Shown here in pieces: positions 8,897-17,263 of a DNA stretch of 64,000 nucleotides. Under the pieces are notes generated by a model. The model made no database searches. It worked only from the letters and a program-made list of their open reading frames with translations, and was not told the origin of the DNA. Every line of letters begins with the position of its first letter. The stretch's first letter is position 1. The position numbers and the translations under genes were made by a program. The stretch covers positions 28,644 through 92,643 of the forward strand of contig NZ_BAAAPN010000105.1 of the NCBI RefSeq assembly GCF_039531165.1, read 5' to 3'. Source of the stretch: Nostocoides_A vanveenii (GTDB lineage Bacteria; Actinomycetota; Actinomycetes; Actinomycetales; Dermatophilaceae).

Positions 8897-9804
8897 GCCG
8901 CCTCGCGATCGCCGAGGAGGTGGCCGTCGCGCTCGCCGCGGGCGGACCGGTCGTGGCGCTGGAGTCGACCATCATCAGTCACGGGATGCCGTATCCCGAC
9001 AATGTGGCGATGGCGCTGGAGGTCGAGGCGATCATTCGCGCCGGCGGGGCGACGCCAGCGACCATCGCCGTCCTGGACGGGATCCCGCGCATCGGATTGA
9101 GCCGCGACGAACTCGAGCTGCTCGCCACGGACCCGCACGTCACCAAGGTCAGCGTCCGCGACCTGCCTTATGTCGTCTCCACCGGTCGGCACGGCGCCAC
9201 CACGGTCGCCGCCACCATGCGGTTGGCAGCGCTCGCGGGGATCCGGATCTTTGTCACCGGCGGACTCGGCGGCGTCCACCGGGGAGCGGAGTCCTCGATG
9301 GACGTCAGCGCCGACGTGACCGAACTGAGCGTCACCGATGTCGCCGTCATCAGCGCCGGAGTGAAGTCGATCCTCGACATCGGCCGGACCCTGGAGGTGC
9401 TCGAGACGCTCGGTGTGCCGGTGGTCGGCTATGGCAGCGGTGAGTTCCCGTCCTTCTATTCACGGATCTCCGGCCACCGCGTGCCGATGCGGCTGGACAC
9501 GCCCGCCGAGCTGGCCGCGCTGCTGCACACGAAATGGGAGCTCGGCATCTCCGGCGGCGTGGCGATCGCGAATCCCGTTGCGGCCGAAGACGAAATTCCG
9601 ACCGAGGAGATGGCCTCGGTGATCGACCGGGCGCTGGCGGACTGCGCCGAGCGGGGCATCATCGGCAAGGACATCACGCCCTACCTGCTGGGCCGGATCG
9701 TGGAATTGACCGACGGTGCGTCACTGCGAACCAATATCGCGCTCGTGCGCGGCAACGCCCGGCTCGGTGCCGCCCTCGCCGTGGCCTACGCTGCCCTCCC
9801 GTAA
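8893..9804 (+). CDS. psuG: Pseudouridine-5'-phosphate glycosidase
   Basis: Cleaves the C-C glycosidic bond of pseudouridine 5'-phosphate to uracil and ribose 5-phosphate. The 303-residue protein matches the family from end to end: ALESTIISHGMPYPDN near residue 23, TVAATMRLAALAGI, FVTGGLGGVHRGAE and SAGVKSILDI are hallmark segments carrying the catalytic Lys and Mn-binding Asp regions. GTG start overlapping the kinase stop (GTGA), so translation is coupled. After the stop, repeat-rich intergenic DNA begins. Confidence 0.95.
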   Translation: MSRLAIAEEVAVALAAGGPVVALESTIISHGMPYPDNVAMALEVEAIIRAGGATPATIAVLDGIPRIGLSRDELELLATDPHVTKVSVRDLPYVVSTGRHGATTVAATMRLAALAGIRIFVTGGLGGVHRGAESSMDVSADVTELSVTDVAVISAGVKSILDIGRTLEVLETLGVPVVGYGSGEFPSFYSRISGHRVPMRLDTPAELAALLHTKWELGISGGVAIANPVAAEDEIPTEEMASVIDRALADCAERGIIGKDITPYLLGRIVELTDGASLRTNIALVRGNARLGAALAVAYAALP

Positions 9805-9833
9805 CCATCGCTGGTTGCCTAGACCTGCCTCTT

Positions 9834-9869
9834 CCCGTCGAGTGGCCGGTTCAGGGTCGTCGAGTGGCC
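9834..9869. repeat. Short direct repeat, GTCGAGTGGCC type
   Basis: Two copies of a unit reading GTCGAGTGGCCGGTTCAGG / GTCGAGTGGCCC, spaced about 20 bases. It is close in sequence to the 22-base tandem units at 38921-39008 and to part of the 43-base units at 62521-62606, so it belongs to a dispersed intergenic repeat family of this genome. Confidence 0.6.
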
Positions 9870-9880
9870 CGCCGACGTTT

Positions 9881-9988
9881 GAGAATGGCAGCGTTCTGCG
9901 ACCCTTGCATGGTTGTGCATCCGTTGCAGGGTTCTAGCCATGCACGGATAGGCAAACCCTGCACGTGCGGTCAAACGTTGCCATTATC
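9881..9988. repeat. Large imperfect extragenic palindrome (family A)
   Basis: Left arm around 9881-9915 (GAATGGCAGCGTTCTGCG, then CCTTGCATGG) is an imperfect inverted copy of the right arm around 9937-9988 (CCATGCACGG, then CAAACGTTGCCATTATC). The inner GCATGG/CCATGC steps also pair. A related shorter element with AAACCCTGCA and GCTGCCATT is at 14782-14821. Located between psuG and the YhhN gene. It may fold as a terminator or be a mobile palindrome; no transposase is nearby. Confidence 0.6.
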
Positions 9989-10041
9989 CGGGGGTGGGCG
10001 GGCGCGCAACCGCGCGTCGTCTGCCTGGGGGCGCGCGGCAT

Positions 10042-10758
10042 ATGGTTCGCGGTATGCCGCGCCCTTCGTTGGTCCGCCCGTTGACGATCACGTATGCCGT
10101 GGTGGCCGCGGCCGACACCGTGTTGGCCGGCGGCGGAGGTCCGCGTGCGCACCAGGCTCGCCTGGTTACCAAGCCCCTGCTCATGCCCGTTCTCGCGGCC
10201 GCCTTTGCGGCCGATCCTCGCGGCCGACGTTCGCCGCTGGGCCGCCCGACCCGCGTGGCGCAGCTGGCGGGCTGGATCGGTGACCTCTCCCTGCTGCGCT
10301 CGGGCACGAGCGCCTTTCTGACCGGGATGGGCGCCTTTGCGGCCGGGCAGGCGTCCTACCTCTCCGGCTTCCGCCGCCATCGGGCGGCCCGGGTCTGGCG
10401 CACACCGATCGGCGGGGCCACCGCGCTGGCCTTTGCCGCTACCGGGCCCGTCCTCGCCGTCGGCGCCGCCCAGCAGGATCCTGTCCTCGGGCCGGGCGTC
10501 CTGACCTATGCCGCTCTGTTGACGGCGATGGCTGCGCATGCCGGCAATCTCGCACCGTCCGTGCCGATCGCGGCACGGCGGGCGACAGCGGCCGGCGGGC
10601 TCGCCTTTCTCGCCTCCGACACGCTCTTGGGGATCGGGCAGTTCGCCCTGACCGACCCACCGGCCTGGCTCGAGTCCGCGGTCATGGTGACCTACGCGAC
10701 CGCGCAATACCTGCTCGCCGAGGGTGCCCTCCGCGCCGCGCCTCAGAGCGCCGAGTAG
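10042..10758 (+). CDS. YhhN family membrane protein (lysoplasmalogenase-like)
   Basis: Multi-spanning membrane protein of about 238 residues with seven or eight hydrophobic segments, matching the YhhN/TMEM86 family, some of whose members hydrolyse the vinyl-ether bond of lysoplasmalogens. Recognisable family features are the KPLLMPVLAAAF segment near residue 55 and the GDLSLL-type acidic loop after it (GWIGDLSLLR). ATG codons at 10042 and 10054 are both in frame; neither has a strong ribosome-binding site and I cannot choose firmly. It converges on the PhoD-like gene, and the two coding ends overlap by 16 bases. Confidence 0.75.
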   Translation: MVRGMPRPSLVRPLTITYAVVAAADTVLAGGGGPRAHQARLVTKPLLMPVLAAAFAADPRGRRSPLGRPTRVAQLAGWIGDLSLLRSGTSAFLTGMGAFAAGQASYLSGFRRHRAARVWRTPIGGATALAFAATGPVLAVGAAQQDPVLGPGVLTYAALLTAMAAHAGNLAPSVPIAARRATAAGGLAFLASDTLLGIGQFALTDPPAWLESAVMVTYATAQYLLAEGALRAAPQSAE

Positions 10759-13031
10759 GGCACGGTCACCGGCCACCCCGCATACTGCTCGGCCCCGGAT
10801 TCGGCCGTATGCCAGGGCCAGCACTCGATGCGCACCGTCTTGGCGTCGTGGTCGAAGACCAGCAGCCCGAAGCCCTCGCGCTTCAAGCCGCGATCACCGA
10901 AGTCCTGGCTCGGCGGCGGGTAGTACTGCCACAACTCCTTCAGCGTGAACTTCGGATTGGCTACGGCGAGCACCCGCACCCGGTTGCCGAAGGCATCGGT
11001 GAAGTCGCCGGTGTTCGGCGTATCTCCCGGATTGGGCAACGCCGCCGCCGGCGCGAACCAGCGCTGGAAGCTGCTCGACCCGGCGGGTGGGGTGAACTGC
11101 AGCGGCCCATCGGCGAAGCCCGCGATCCCGTGGCGCACCAGGTGACCCACGTGCTGGTCGCCGGCGACGATGAGGGCATGCGCGGCCTGGGCCAGGCGCA
11201 CTGCCCGCGCCCGCCCCTCGGGCGGCCAGCCGTGGGTGTCCGGGTCCGCGCGCGGCGCGCCATTGGCATTGGTCAGCACGCACGCCCAGGTCGATCCGGT
11301 CAAGATGACCTTGGGCATCCCGGCGTGCATCCCCGCCCACGTCGACAGGAAGGTTTCCTGCCGGGCACCGAGGAGTTCGAGGGCCCCGCCGCCCGGAGCT
11401 ACCGGCCCGTTCTTGAACTTGCGGTCCTCGACGATCGCGAAACTCGTTCCGCCGTAGGCGAATGCGGCATAACCGACGGTGATCCCCTGCGCGACCGGCC
11501 TGGGATCGAAGCGGTCCGGGTTGTGCCAGCTCGACATGCGCTGCACCAGGTTGACCCAGCTCGCGGCATTGACATAGCCCCCGGTCTTCGGATCGGTCGT
11601 CGCGATGCCGCCCTCCCCGAAGAGATTGGGCTGGTAGACATCGTGGTCGTCGGTGAGCACGATCGTCGGCAGCCGCTGCGTAAGTGGGCGCATGGCCCAG
11701 TGCCACAGCAGGAATTTGTAGAGGAAGTCCAGCTCCGGAGCTGGGCCCTTGTCCTTCGCCGTGGGTGAGGTCTCGTAGAGCTGATCCCCATGCGCCACAA
11801 GGAGATCCGGGCGTTGGGCGGCGATGGAGGCCATGATCTCGTTGTGCGGGAAGTAGATATTGCGCTTGCTGTAGAGATCGAGCGCAACGCTGCCGGGCAA
11901 ACGCGCCTGCCACGGGGTGACCGAGTCCAGGGGCCGGTGGCTCGCCTTGAGGCAGTTGAGGCTCGCCACGCGCAGCCCGGCCCGCGGTGCCGCCGGGATC
12001 GTCCCGCCGTAGAGCACCTGACCACTCCCGACGATCCGGTATCCCGTGGGGGCAGACGTATCGATCCCCTTGGCATAGAACAGGGCGGTGTAGCCGGGTC
12101 CGATCGTGCTGGTGCCCAGGCGGGTCCAGACACCGGCGCGTTGGACCTCCAGACTCAGGCCGGGCAGCGTCCGCGGATCCAACGGCATCAATTGCACCGT
12201 CATCCGCAGCGTGCCGCCGACCGCGGTGAAGAGCGTCCCGACCACCGGCCCGAGAGCCCGGTTAGGGATCACGGTCACGCCGCTCGCGGTGAACCCGGTC
12301 AGCCAGTAACGGGCCTCGGAGCCGTCGCGTGAACTCGAGATCAGCGCGATCCCGCCGCGCACCCGCGCCCACGGCACACTCGCGAGCGTGGCGCGCTGGC
12401 GCACCTCCCCGGACGCGGTCGCCGCCACCGAGAGGCTCAGCGTCACGGCGTCGGCGGACACTGGCCGGCAGGTCAACCGCAGCGTCAGGTCCTCGCTTGC
12501 CGTCCTCGGCTGCGCGGCACCGACGACGCTCGCCGGCAGCTGCTGCCACAGGAACTGATCGCCTTCAGCCGTATGGTCGCGGAAGCCCACCGCGCCGCCC
12601 TGGTCGACCGCGGCAATCAGCCCGCCGCCGATCCCGCTCGCCGAGCCGAGAAGCGCGCGGCGGCGCGCATCCTCACCCGGTATGCCGGTGCCCACCACGA
12701 AGCCGGACAGCCCGTTCCCCAGGGTCACTGTGCCCGTGCGCACCGACAGATCGAAGGACATGCCCTGGATCTCGTGGGTCAGGACCGCGATTGTGCGCCC
12801 GACCGTTGATCCGGTGGCCGCCACGCACTCCATCCGCCCGGCTCGCACCAGCCAGTCCTGGAGCCGGTTGCCCCAGAACCGGTCGCCGAGCCAGTGCGCC
12901 GACCCGGCCGCGACATCCAGTGCCTCCGCCGCTGCGGGAATTGCCCCCAGCCCGCCGATCGCGGCCGTCCCCCCGAGAAAGGTGCGCCGCGTCAATGCGC
13001 TGATGACCTGTGAAGACTCGACTCCCGCCAT
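10743..13031 (-). CDS. Tat-exported PhoD-like phosphatase/phosphodiesterase
   Basis: Predicted secreted metallophosphoesterase of the alkaline phosphatase D family, about 762 residues. The twin-arginine signal is explicit: ALTRRTFLGGTAAIGGLG near residue 14. The C-terminal two thirds carry PhoD-type metal-site motifs: VASLNCLK, LLVAHGDQLYE, VLTDDHDVYQPN and LIVAGDQHVGHLVRHG. The long N-terminal part is a beta-rich region I do not recognise. I place the start at ATG 13031, because an ATG at 13097 would lie inside an extragenic palindrome and would give an unusually long lead before the RR motif. It probably releases phosphate from extracellular phosphoesters; whether it answers to a Pho regulon cannot be read from the sequence. 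Confidence 0.85.
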   Translation of the reverse strand: MAGVESSQVISALTRRTFLGGTAAIGGLGAIPAAAEALDVAAGSAHWLGDRFWGNRLQDWLVRAGRMECVAATGSTVGRTIAVLTHEIQGMSFDLSVRTGTVTLGNGLSGFVVGTGIPGEDARRRALLGSASGIGGGLIAAVDQGGAVGFRDHTAEGDQFLWQQLPASVVGAAQPRTASEDLTLRLTCRPVSADAVTLSLSVAATASGEVRQRATLASVPWARVRGGIALISSSRDGSEARYWLTGFTASGVTVIPNRALGPVVGTLFTAVGGTLRMTVQLMPLDPRTLPGLSLEVQRAGVWTRLGTSTIGPGYTALFYAKGIDTSAPTGYRIVGSGQVLYGGTIPAAPRAGLRVASLNCLKASHRPLDSVTPWQARLPGSVALDLYSKRNIYFPHNEIMASIAAQRPDLLVAHGDQLYETSPTAKDKGPAPELDFLYKFLLWHWAMRPLTQRLPTIVLTDDHDVYQPNLFGEGGIATTDPKTGGYVNAASWVNLVQRMSSWHNPDRFDPRPVAQGITVGYAAFAYGGTSFAIVEDRKFKNGPVAPGGGALELLGARQETFLSTWAGMHAGMPKVILTGSTWACVLTNANGAPRADPDTHGWPPEGRARAVRLAQAAHALIVAGDQHVGHLVRHGIAGFADGPLQFTPPAGSSSFQRWFAPAAALPNPGDTPNTGDFTDAFGNRVRVLAVANPKFTLKELWQYYPPPSQDFGDRGLKREGFGLLVFDHDAKTVRIECWPWHTAESGAEQYAGWPVTVPYSAL

Positions 13032-13062
13032 ACCCAGCGAGTGTGGCACGGCTGCGGCCAGA

Positions 13063-13126
13063 TTTCCCGCCCGATGCCACAAACCCCTGATATGCACCGG
13101 AAGACTTCGCGTGCATACGAGGGTTT
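13063..13126. repeat. Extragenic palindrome (family B)
   Basis: Stem-loop with arms 13081-13097 (AAACCCCTGATATGCAC) and 13111-13126 (GTGCATACGAGGGTTT), flanked on the left by CCCGCCCGATGCCACA. The reverse complement of the right arm at 34707-34740 shares CCGCCCGATGCCACAAACCC with this element, so the two are copies of one dispersed family. It lies between the PhoD-like gene and the divergent sigma-factor remnant. Confidence 0.7.
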
Positions 13127-13173
13127 AACCACGCGCATGCAGCGAAACACGCCCGGTCAGCGTTGAGAAGGGT

Positions 13174-13670
13174 GTGAGCGTGCAAACCGAGCAGAGCTAC
13201 GACCGTCTCGTCACGACCGCGGCCCCCGCTCTGCTCCGTCTGGCCTATCTGCTGACCGGCAACAACCCCGGACGCCGAGGACCTCCTCCAGGACACCCTG
13301 CTCGCCACCCAGCGCTACGCCGTTGTGATTGCGGAGATGGCTGCGCCCACGGCCTACCTGCGTCGCGCTCTCCTGAACACCTTCCTCTCCGGCCGCCGGC
13401 GCGCGACTCGCCGACCTCGACTCGTCGCCCTCGCCACCGAACCGCCGGCACCGCCCACCGCCCCGGAGCGCCTCGGCGCCGTCTGGCAGCACCTCGCCGC
13501 ACTCCCGCCCAAACAGCGCGCCACGCTTCCTTCGCTACTACGCCGGTATGCCGGACCACGAGATCGCCGCGACCCTCGGCTCATCCGAGTCCACCGTCCG
13601 CTCCAATGCCGCCCGCGCCCTCGCGACGCTGCGCACCCACCTGGCCGGCATCCCCCGGGAGGAGATGTGA
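13174..13670 (+). pseudogene. SigE-type sigma-70 factor with two frameshifts
   Basis: Remains of a small ECF-like sigma factor. Frame 1 encodes the start (YDRLVTTAAPALLRLAYLLT, region 2). After CCCC at 13266-13269 the reading moves by one base to DAEDLLQDTLLATQRYA (end of region 2) and the linker with LPPKQRAT. Near 13526-13532 it moves again to RYYAGMPDHEIAATLGSSES (region 4 helix-turn-helix). Removing one base at each point restores a continuous protein of about 165 residues. Both events are single-base insertions. The GTG start at 13174 is the first of the frame. As written, no functional sigma factor is made; either the gene is decaying or the read quality is poor here. The downstream gene is its likely membrane partner. 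Confidence 0.8.
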
Positions 13671-13671
13671 G

Positions 13672-14778
13672 ATGACCACGCCCACCGACACCGACCTCGA
13701 GGACCTGCTCCGCACGACATTCGAGACGTATGCCGCTCACCCCGACCCGCAGCGCGCCCAGGCGCTGGCGGCCACCGTCGCCGACGCGCCACCGCGGCGC
13801 CGCTGGACCCGGGTCCTGCTGGCCGCCGGTGTCGCCGGTGCACTGGTCCTGGGGGGGAGGGGTGATCTGGTCGCAGATGCGGCCGGCGCCATCGGGGGCG
13901 AGCGTGGCACCGACATCGGGCGCAACCCGTGGCGCATATCCGCCGCCGCAGACATCCACCGACATCGATCCGGCGGTCCTCGCCCAGGCCGAGGCGGCCG
14001 CGAACCGCACCAGCTCGGAAGCCGCCGTCGAGCAGCTCCGGGCTGCCGCTATCGCCCGGCTCCCCGCCGGGGCCCAGCGCACCGATGTGACTATCGCGGC
14101 CGGTGAGACCCTCCAGAGCGTTTTCGGCAATCTCGTCTACCGGGCCGAGGGCCGACAGGCGACGAACCGGTCGCCCAGGTGCTGGACCGGCTGCGCACGG
14201 CGGGCTTGCCCGGGATGGCTCTCTCCGACGACAGCAGCTACGAATTGCCCAACGGCGCGACCGTGCACAGCCTCAGCTTCCAGCGCACCGGCACCGCTGC
14301 CCACACCGCGCTGCACCTGCGGTATGCCGTCGTCCCCGACAGCCGGAGCAGCCTCGTCAAGGTCGAGGTCGTCACCTCGTGGCGGCCGGAGCGCTCGGTC
14401 CACGTGGGCGCGGACGGCGTTGTGAGCGCATCGGTCGACCTTGTCGATGCCTCGGGCGCTGTCGACCCACGCACCCGCGCGCTCACGCCGCGCCAGGTCA
14501 CCTCCTTCGTCGACGCCCTCAACTCCTGGTACCCGCGCCGCCGGTCGACGCCCCGGGCCTGTGTCCGCTCCCCCGACGCCGGCTCGCGGGTCGTCCTGGA
14601 CTCGCGTCATTGGAACATCACCTTGACTCCCCAGCCCTGCAGCGGCAGCGTGGTCGTCACCACGACGTCCGGAGGCGGCCTCCAGACGGCCGGGCAGCCG
14701 ACCACGGCGCCCGTCGTCAGCTACCTGGAGGACTGGGCGCGCCTGCGCGCCGTGCTGGACAGCCTCGGCATCCGCTGA
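13672..14778 (+). pseudogene. Membrane-anchored partner of sigma factor, two frameshifts
   Basis: Starts one base after the sigma-factor stop. The first part, MTTPTDTDLEDLLRTTFETY, is a short cytoplasmic segment followed by basic RRRWTR and one membrane span (VLLAAGVAGALVLGGG) near residues 47-65, as in anti-sigma or sigma-linked regulators. A one-base insertion in the G7 run at 13851-13857 shifts the frame to DIDPAVLAQAEAAANRTSSE and LQSVFGNLVYRAEG. Near 14158-14161 a missing base shifts it back, giving VLDRLRTAGLPGMALSDDSS through to DSLGIR. The restored protein would have about 368 residues with a large extracytoplasmic domain I do not recognise. Anti-sigma function is inferred from position and topology only. 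Confidence 0.65.
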
Positions 14779-14781
14779 CGG

Positions 14782-14821
14782 CGACAAACCCTGCAACGGG
14801 AACAGAACGCTGCCATTGTCG
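14782..14821. repeat. Short palindrome-bounded repeat (family A)
   Basis: CGACAAACCCTGCA at the left and GCTGCCATTGTCG at the right share the terminal inverted hexamer CGACAA/TTGTCG. The AAACCCTGCA and GCCATT parts recur in the element at 9881-9988. Lies just after the broken regulator gene and upstream of eno. Confidence 0.5.
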
Positions 14822-14938
14822 TGGCCGCCCCGAGCCCGCCCCGTGCCCACCCCGAGACGGCCGGTTGCCGACCCGATCGGAAGGTGGCGGTCAGCGCGGC
14901 GGTGCGCCGGGCGGCATACGGGCTCCACTACGCTGGGA

Positions 14939-14944
14939 GGCAAG
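14939..14944 (+). promoter_or_regulatory. Probable -10 box of eno
   Basis: TACGCT, the same hexamer seen before several other genes here, 29 bases before the eno start. The predicted transcript starts near 14951 and carries a short leader with GTAGGAG as ribosome-binding site at 14961-14967. Confidence 0.5.
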
Positions 14945-14973
14945 TCCACCACCCACGTATGTAGGAGCCTGTT

Positions 14974-16260
14974 GTGGCCAGCATCGAAGCCATCGTCGCC
15001 CGCGAGATCCTCGACTCGCGCGGCAATCCCACGGTCGAGGTCGAGGTCGGCCTCGACGACGGCACGGTCGCCCGCGCGGCCGTCCCCAGCGGCGCGTCGA
15101 CCGGCGCCTTCGAGGCCGTCGAGCGCCGCGACGGCGACAAGAGCCGCTACCTCGGCAAGGGTGTCGAGCAGGCCGTCGACGCCGTCATGGAGGAGATCGC
15201 CCCCAAGCTCTACGGCTTCGACGCCGCCGACCAGCGCCTGATCGACGACGAGATGCTCGCCCTCGACGGCACCGCCAACAAGGGCGAGCTCGGCGCCAAC
15301 GCCATCCTCGGTGTCTCGCTCGCCGTCGCCAAGGCCGCCGCTGACTCCGCGGGCCTGCCGCTCTTCCGCTACATCGGCGGCCCGAACGCGCGCATCCTCC
15401 CGGTCCCGATGATGAACATCCTCAACGGCGGCAGCCACGCGGACTCCAATGTCGACATCCAGGAGTTCATGATCGCCCCCATCGGCGCGGCCAGCTTCCG
15501 CGAGGCGCTGCGCTGGGGTGCCGAGGTCTACCACCAGCTCAAGTCCGTGCTCAAGGCCAAAGGCCTGGCGACAGGGCTTGGCGACGAAGGCGGCTTCGCG
15601 CCCAACCTGGAGTCCAACGCCGCCGCGCTCGACCTGATCATCGAGGCGATCAAGGGCGCCGGCTACGAGCCCGGCAAGGACATCGCCCTCGCGCTCGATG
15701 TCGCCGCCAGCGAGTTCTACAAGGACGGGTCCTACGCCTTTGAGGGCGGCACCAAGAGCGCCGCCGAAATGATCGACTACTACGCCGGACTGGTCGAGAC
15801 CTACCCCCTGGTCTCCATCGAGGACCCGCTGAACGAGGACGACTGGGAGGGCTGGCACGCCATTACCGAGCGTCTCGGCGACCAGGTCCAGCTCGTCGGG
15901 GACGACCTCTTCGTCACCAACCCCGAGCGCCTCGGCCGCGGCATCGCCGAGGGCACCGCGAACGCATTGCTCGTCAAGGTCAACCAGATCGGCTCGCTCT
16001 CGGAGACCCTGGACGCCGTCGACATGGCCCACCGCGCCGGCTACCGCTGCATGATGAGCCACCGCTCCGGCGAGACCGAGGACGTCACCATCGCCGACCT
16101 CGCCGTCGCGACCAACTGCGGCCAGATCAAGACCGGCGCCCCGGCCCGCTCCGAGCGCGTCGCCAAGTACAACCAGCTGCTGCGCATCGAGGAAGAGCTC
16201 GACGCCGCCGCCCTGTATGCCGGCGCGGGCGCCTTCCCGCGGTTCGCCGCCCAGAGCTGA
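14974..16260 (+). CDS. eno: Enolase
   Basis: Converts 2-phosphoglycerate to phosphoenolpyruvate in glycolysis; cytoplasmic Mg enzyme. 428 residues, the standard bacterial length. Family hallmarks include IVAREILDSRGNPTVEVEV near the start, PSGASTGAFEA, LGDEGGFAPN, the metal-binding region SIEDPLNEDDW, GDDLFVTN and the active-site loop SHRSGETED. Start is GTG with GTAGGAG upstream. Strongly biased codon use (nearly all C- or G-ending) fits high expression. The divIC-like gene begins on the last base of its stop codon. Confidence 0.98.
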   Translation: MASIEAIVAREILDSRGNPTVEVEVGLDDGTVARAAVPSGASTGAFEAVERRDGDKSRYLGKGVEQAVDAVMEEIAPKLYGFDAADQRLIDDEMLALDGTANKGELGANAILGVSLAVAKAAADSAGLPLFRYIGGPNARILPVPMMNILNGGSHADSNVDIQEFMIAPIGAASFREALRWGAEVYHQLKSVLKAKGLATGLGDEGGFAPNLESNAAALDLIIEAIKGAGYEPGKDIALALDVAASEFYKDGSYAFEGGTKSAAEMIDYYAGLVETYPLVSIEDPLNEDDWEGWHAITERLGDQVQLVGDDLFVTNPERLGRGIAEGTANALLVKVNQIGSLSETLDAVDMAHRAGYRCMMSHRSGETEDVTIADLAVATNCGQIKTGAPARSERVAKYNQLLRIEEELDAAALYAGAGAFPRFAAQS

Positions 16261-16766
16261 TGGCGAGCACCGGTCCCCGTCGCGGCCCGGCCACGCGTCC
16301 CAAAGGACGCGGGCCGGCCGCCCGGCCGCGCCCGGAAACGGAGACGCCGGCCGAGGTCGCGCAGTGGCGCTCGACCGTCACGGTCGGACGGGTGATCGGC
16401 GCGCTGACGGTCGCCTTGATGCTCTTGTTGCTGCTCGGGCCGACCTTGAAGACCTATGTCGACCAGCGTGGCGAGATCGCCGCGCTGCAGGCGCATGTCG
16501 CCAAGCAACGGGCAGACGTCGCCGCGATGGAGAAGGAGAAGGCGCTCTGGTCCGACCCGGCCTATGTCGAGCAGCAGGCGCGCCAGCGGCTGAAGTTCGT
16601 CAAGGTCGGCGAGAAGGCCTACAGCCTCATCGATGCCGACGCGGTTCCGACCTCAAAGGCCGCCGATCCCGTGCTCGACGCCGCGACCGCAAGCACGCAC
16701 CCGTGGTACGGCCAGCTATGGGAGTCGGTCAAGACCGCCGACAACCCCCAGCGCTCGGCGGGATGA
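16260..16766 (+). CDS. Septum formation initiator, FtsB/DivIC family
   Basis: Bitopic division protein of 168 residues: basic, Pro/Arg-rich cytoplasmic N-terminus, one membrane span (GALTVALMLLLLLGPTL, about residues 45-61), then an extracytoplasmic coiled coil (YVDQRGEIAALQAHVAKQRA) ending at the conserved DPAYVEQQARQRLKFV. That is the DivIC/FtsB pattern, and the gene order eno-divIC-DUF501-ppx is typical for actinobacteria. It should work with FtsQ and FtsL in the septal complex. It overlaps eno by one base (TGATG) and DUF501 by four. Confidence 0.9.
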   Translation: MASTGPRRGPATRPKGRGPAARPRPETETPAEVAQWRSTVTVGRVIGALTVALMLLLLLGPTLKTYVDQRGEIAALQAHVAKQRADVAAMEKEKALWSDPAYVEQQARQRLKFVKVGEKAYSLIDADAVPTSKAADPVLDAATASTHPWYGQLWESVKTADNPQRSAG

Positions 16767-17260
16767 CCGCCCCCGACCCGGCCGACATCGCCACGGTCGC
16801 CTGGCAGCTCGGTCGCGAGCCGCGGGGCGTGCTCGATATCGCCGATCGCTGCCCGTGCGGCGAGCCAGATGTCGTGCGCACCCGCCCCCGTTTGCCCGAC
16901 GGCACGCCGTTCCCCACGACCTTCTATGCCACCTGTCCGCGGCTGACCGCGGCCATCAGCACCCTGGAATCCGCGGGGGTGATGAGGGCCATGGAGGCGC
17001 GGCTGGCCGACGACGCCGAGCTCGCCACGGCATACGAGAAGGCGCACGCGGACTATCTGCGGCGCCGCGCGCAGCTCGGTGACGTGCACGAGATCGAGGG
17101 CGTGTCGGCCGGTGGGATGCCGACGCGCGTCAAATGCCTGCACGTTCTGGTCGCCCACGCCCTGGCCGCCGGGCCGGGGGTCAATCCTCTCGGCGACGAA
17201 GCGCTCGCTCTACTGCCACAGTGGTGGTCGACCTCGCCCTGCGCCACGACCAAGGAGTAG
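16763..17260 (+). CDS. DUF501 domain protein
   Basis: Conserved actinobacterial protein of 165 residues with no established activity. Visible features are CPCGEPDVVRTRPRLPDGTPF in the first third, a TFYATCPRLTAAISTLES segment and a C-terminal region GGMPTRVKCLHVLVAHALA. The conserved Cys and His residues suggest a possible metal or active-site role, which is inference. It sits between the divIC-like gene and ppx, overlapping the former by 4 bases, a very stable order in this phylum. Confidence 0.85.
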   Translation: MTAPDPADIATVAWQLGREPRGVLDIADRCPCGEPDVVRTRPRLPDGTPFPTTFYATCPRLTAAISTLESAGVMRAMEARLADDAELATAYEKAHADYLRRRAQLGDVHEIEGVSAGGMPTRVKCLHVLVAHALAAGPGVNPLGDEALALLPQWWSTSPCATTKE

Positions 17261-17263
17261 CCC

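Noticed and set aside
13031..13097. Longer start (ATG 13097) for the PhoD-like protein
   Set aside because: It would begin in a palindromic repeat and push the twin-arginine motif too far from the N-terminus.
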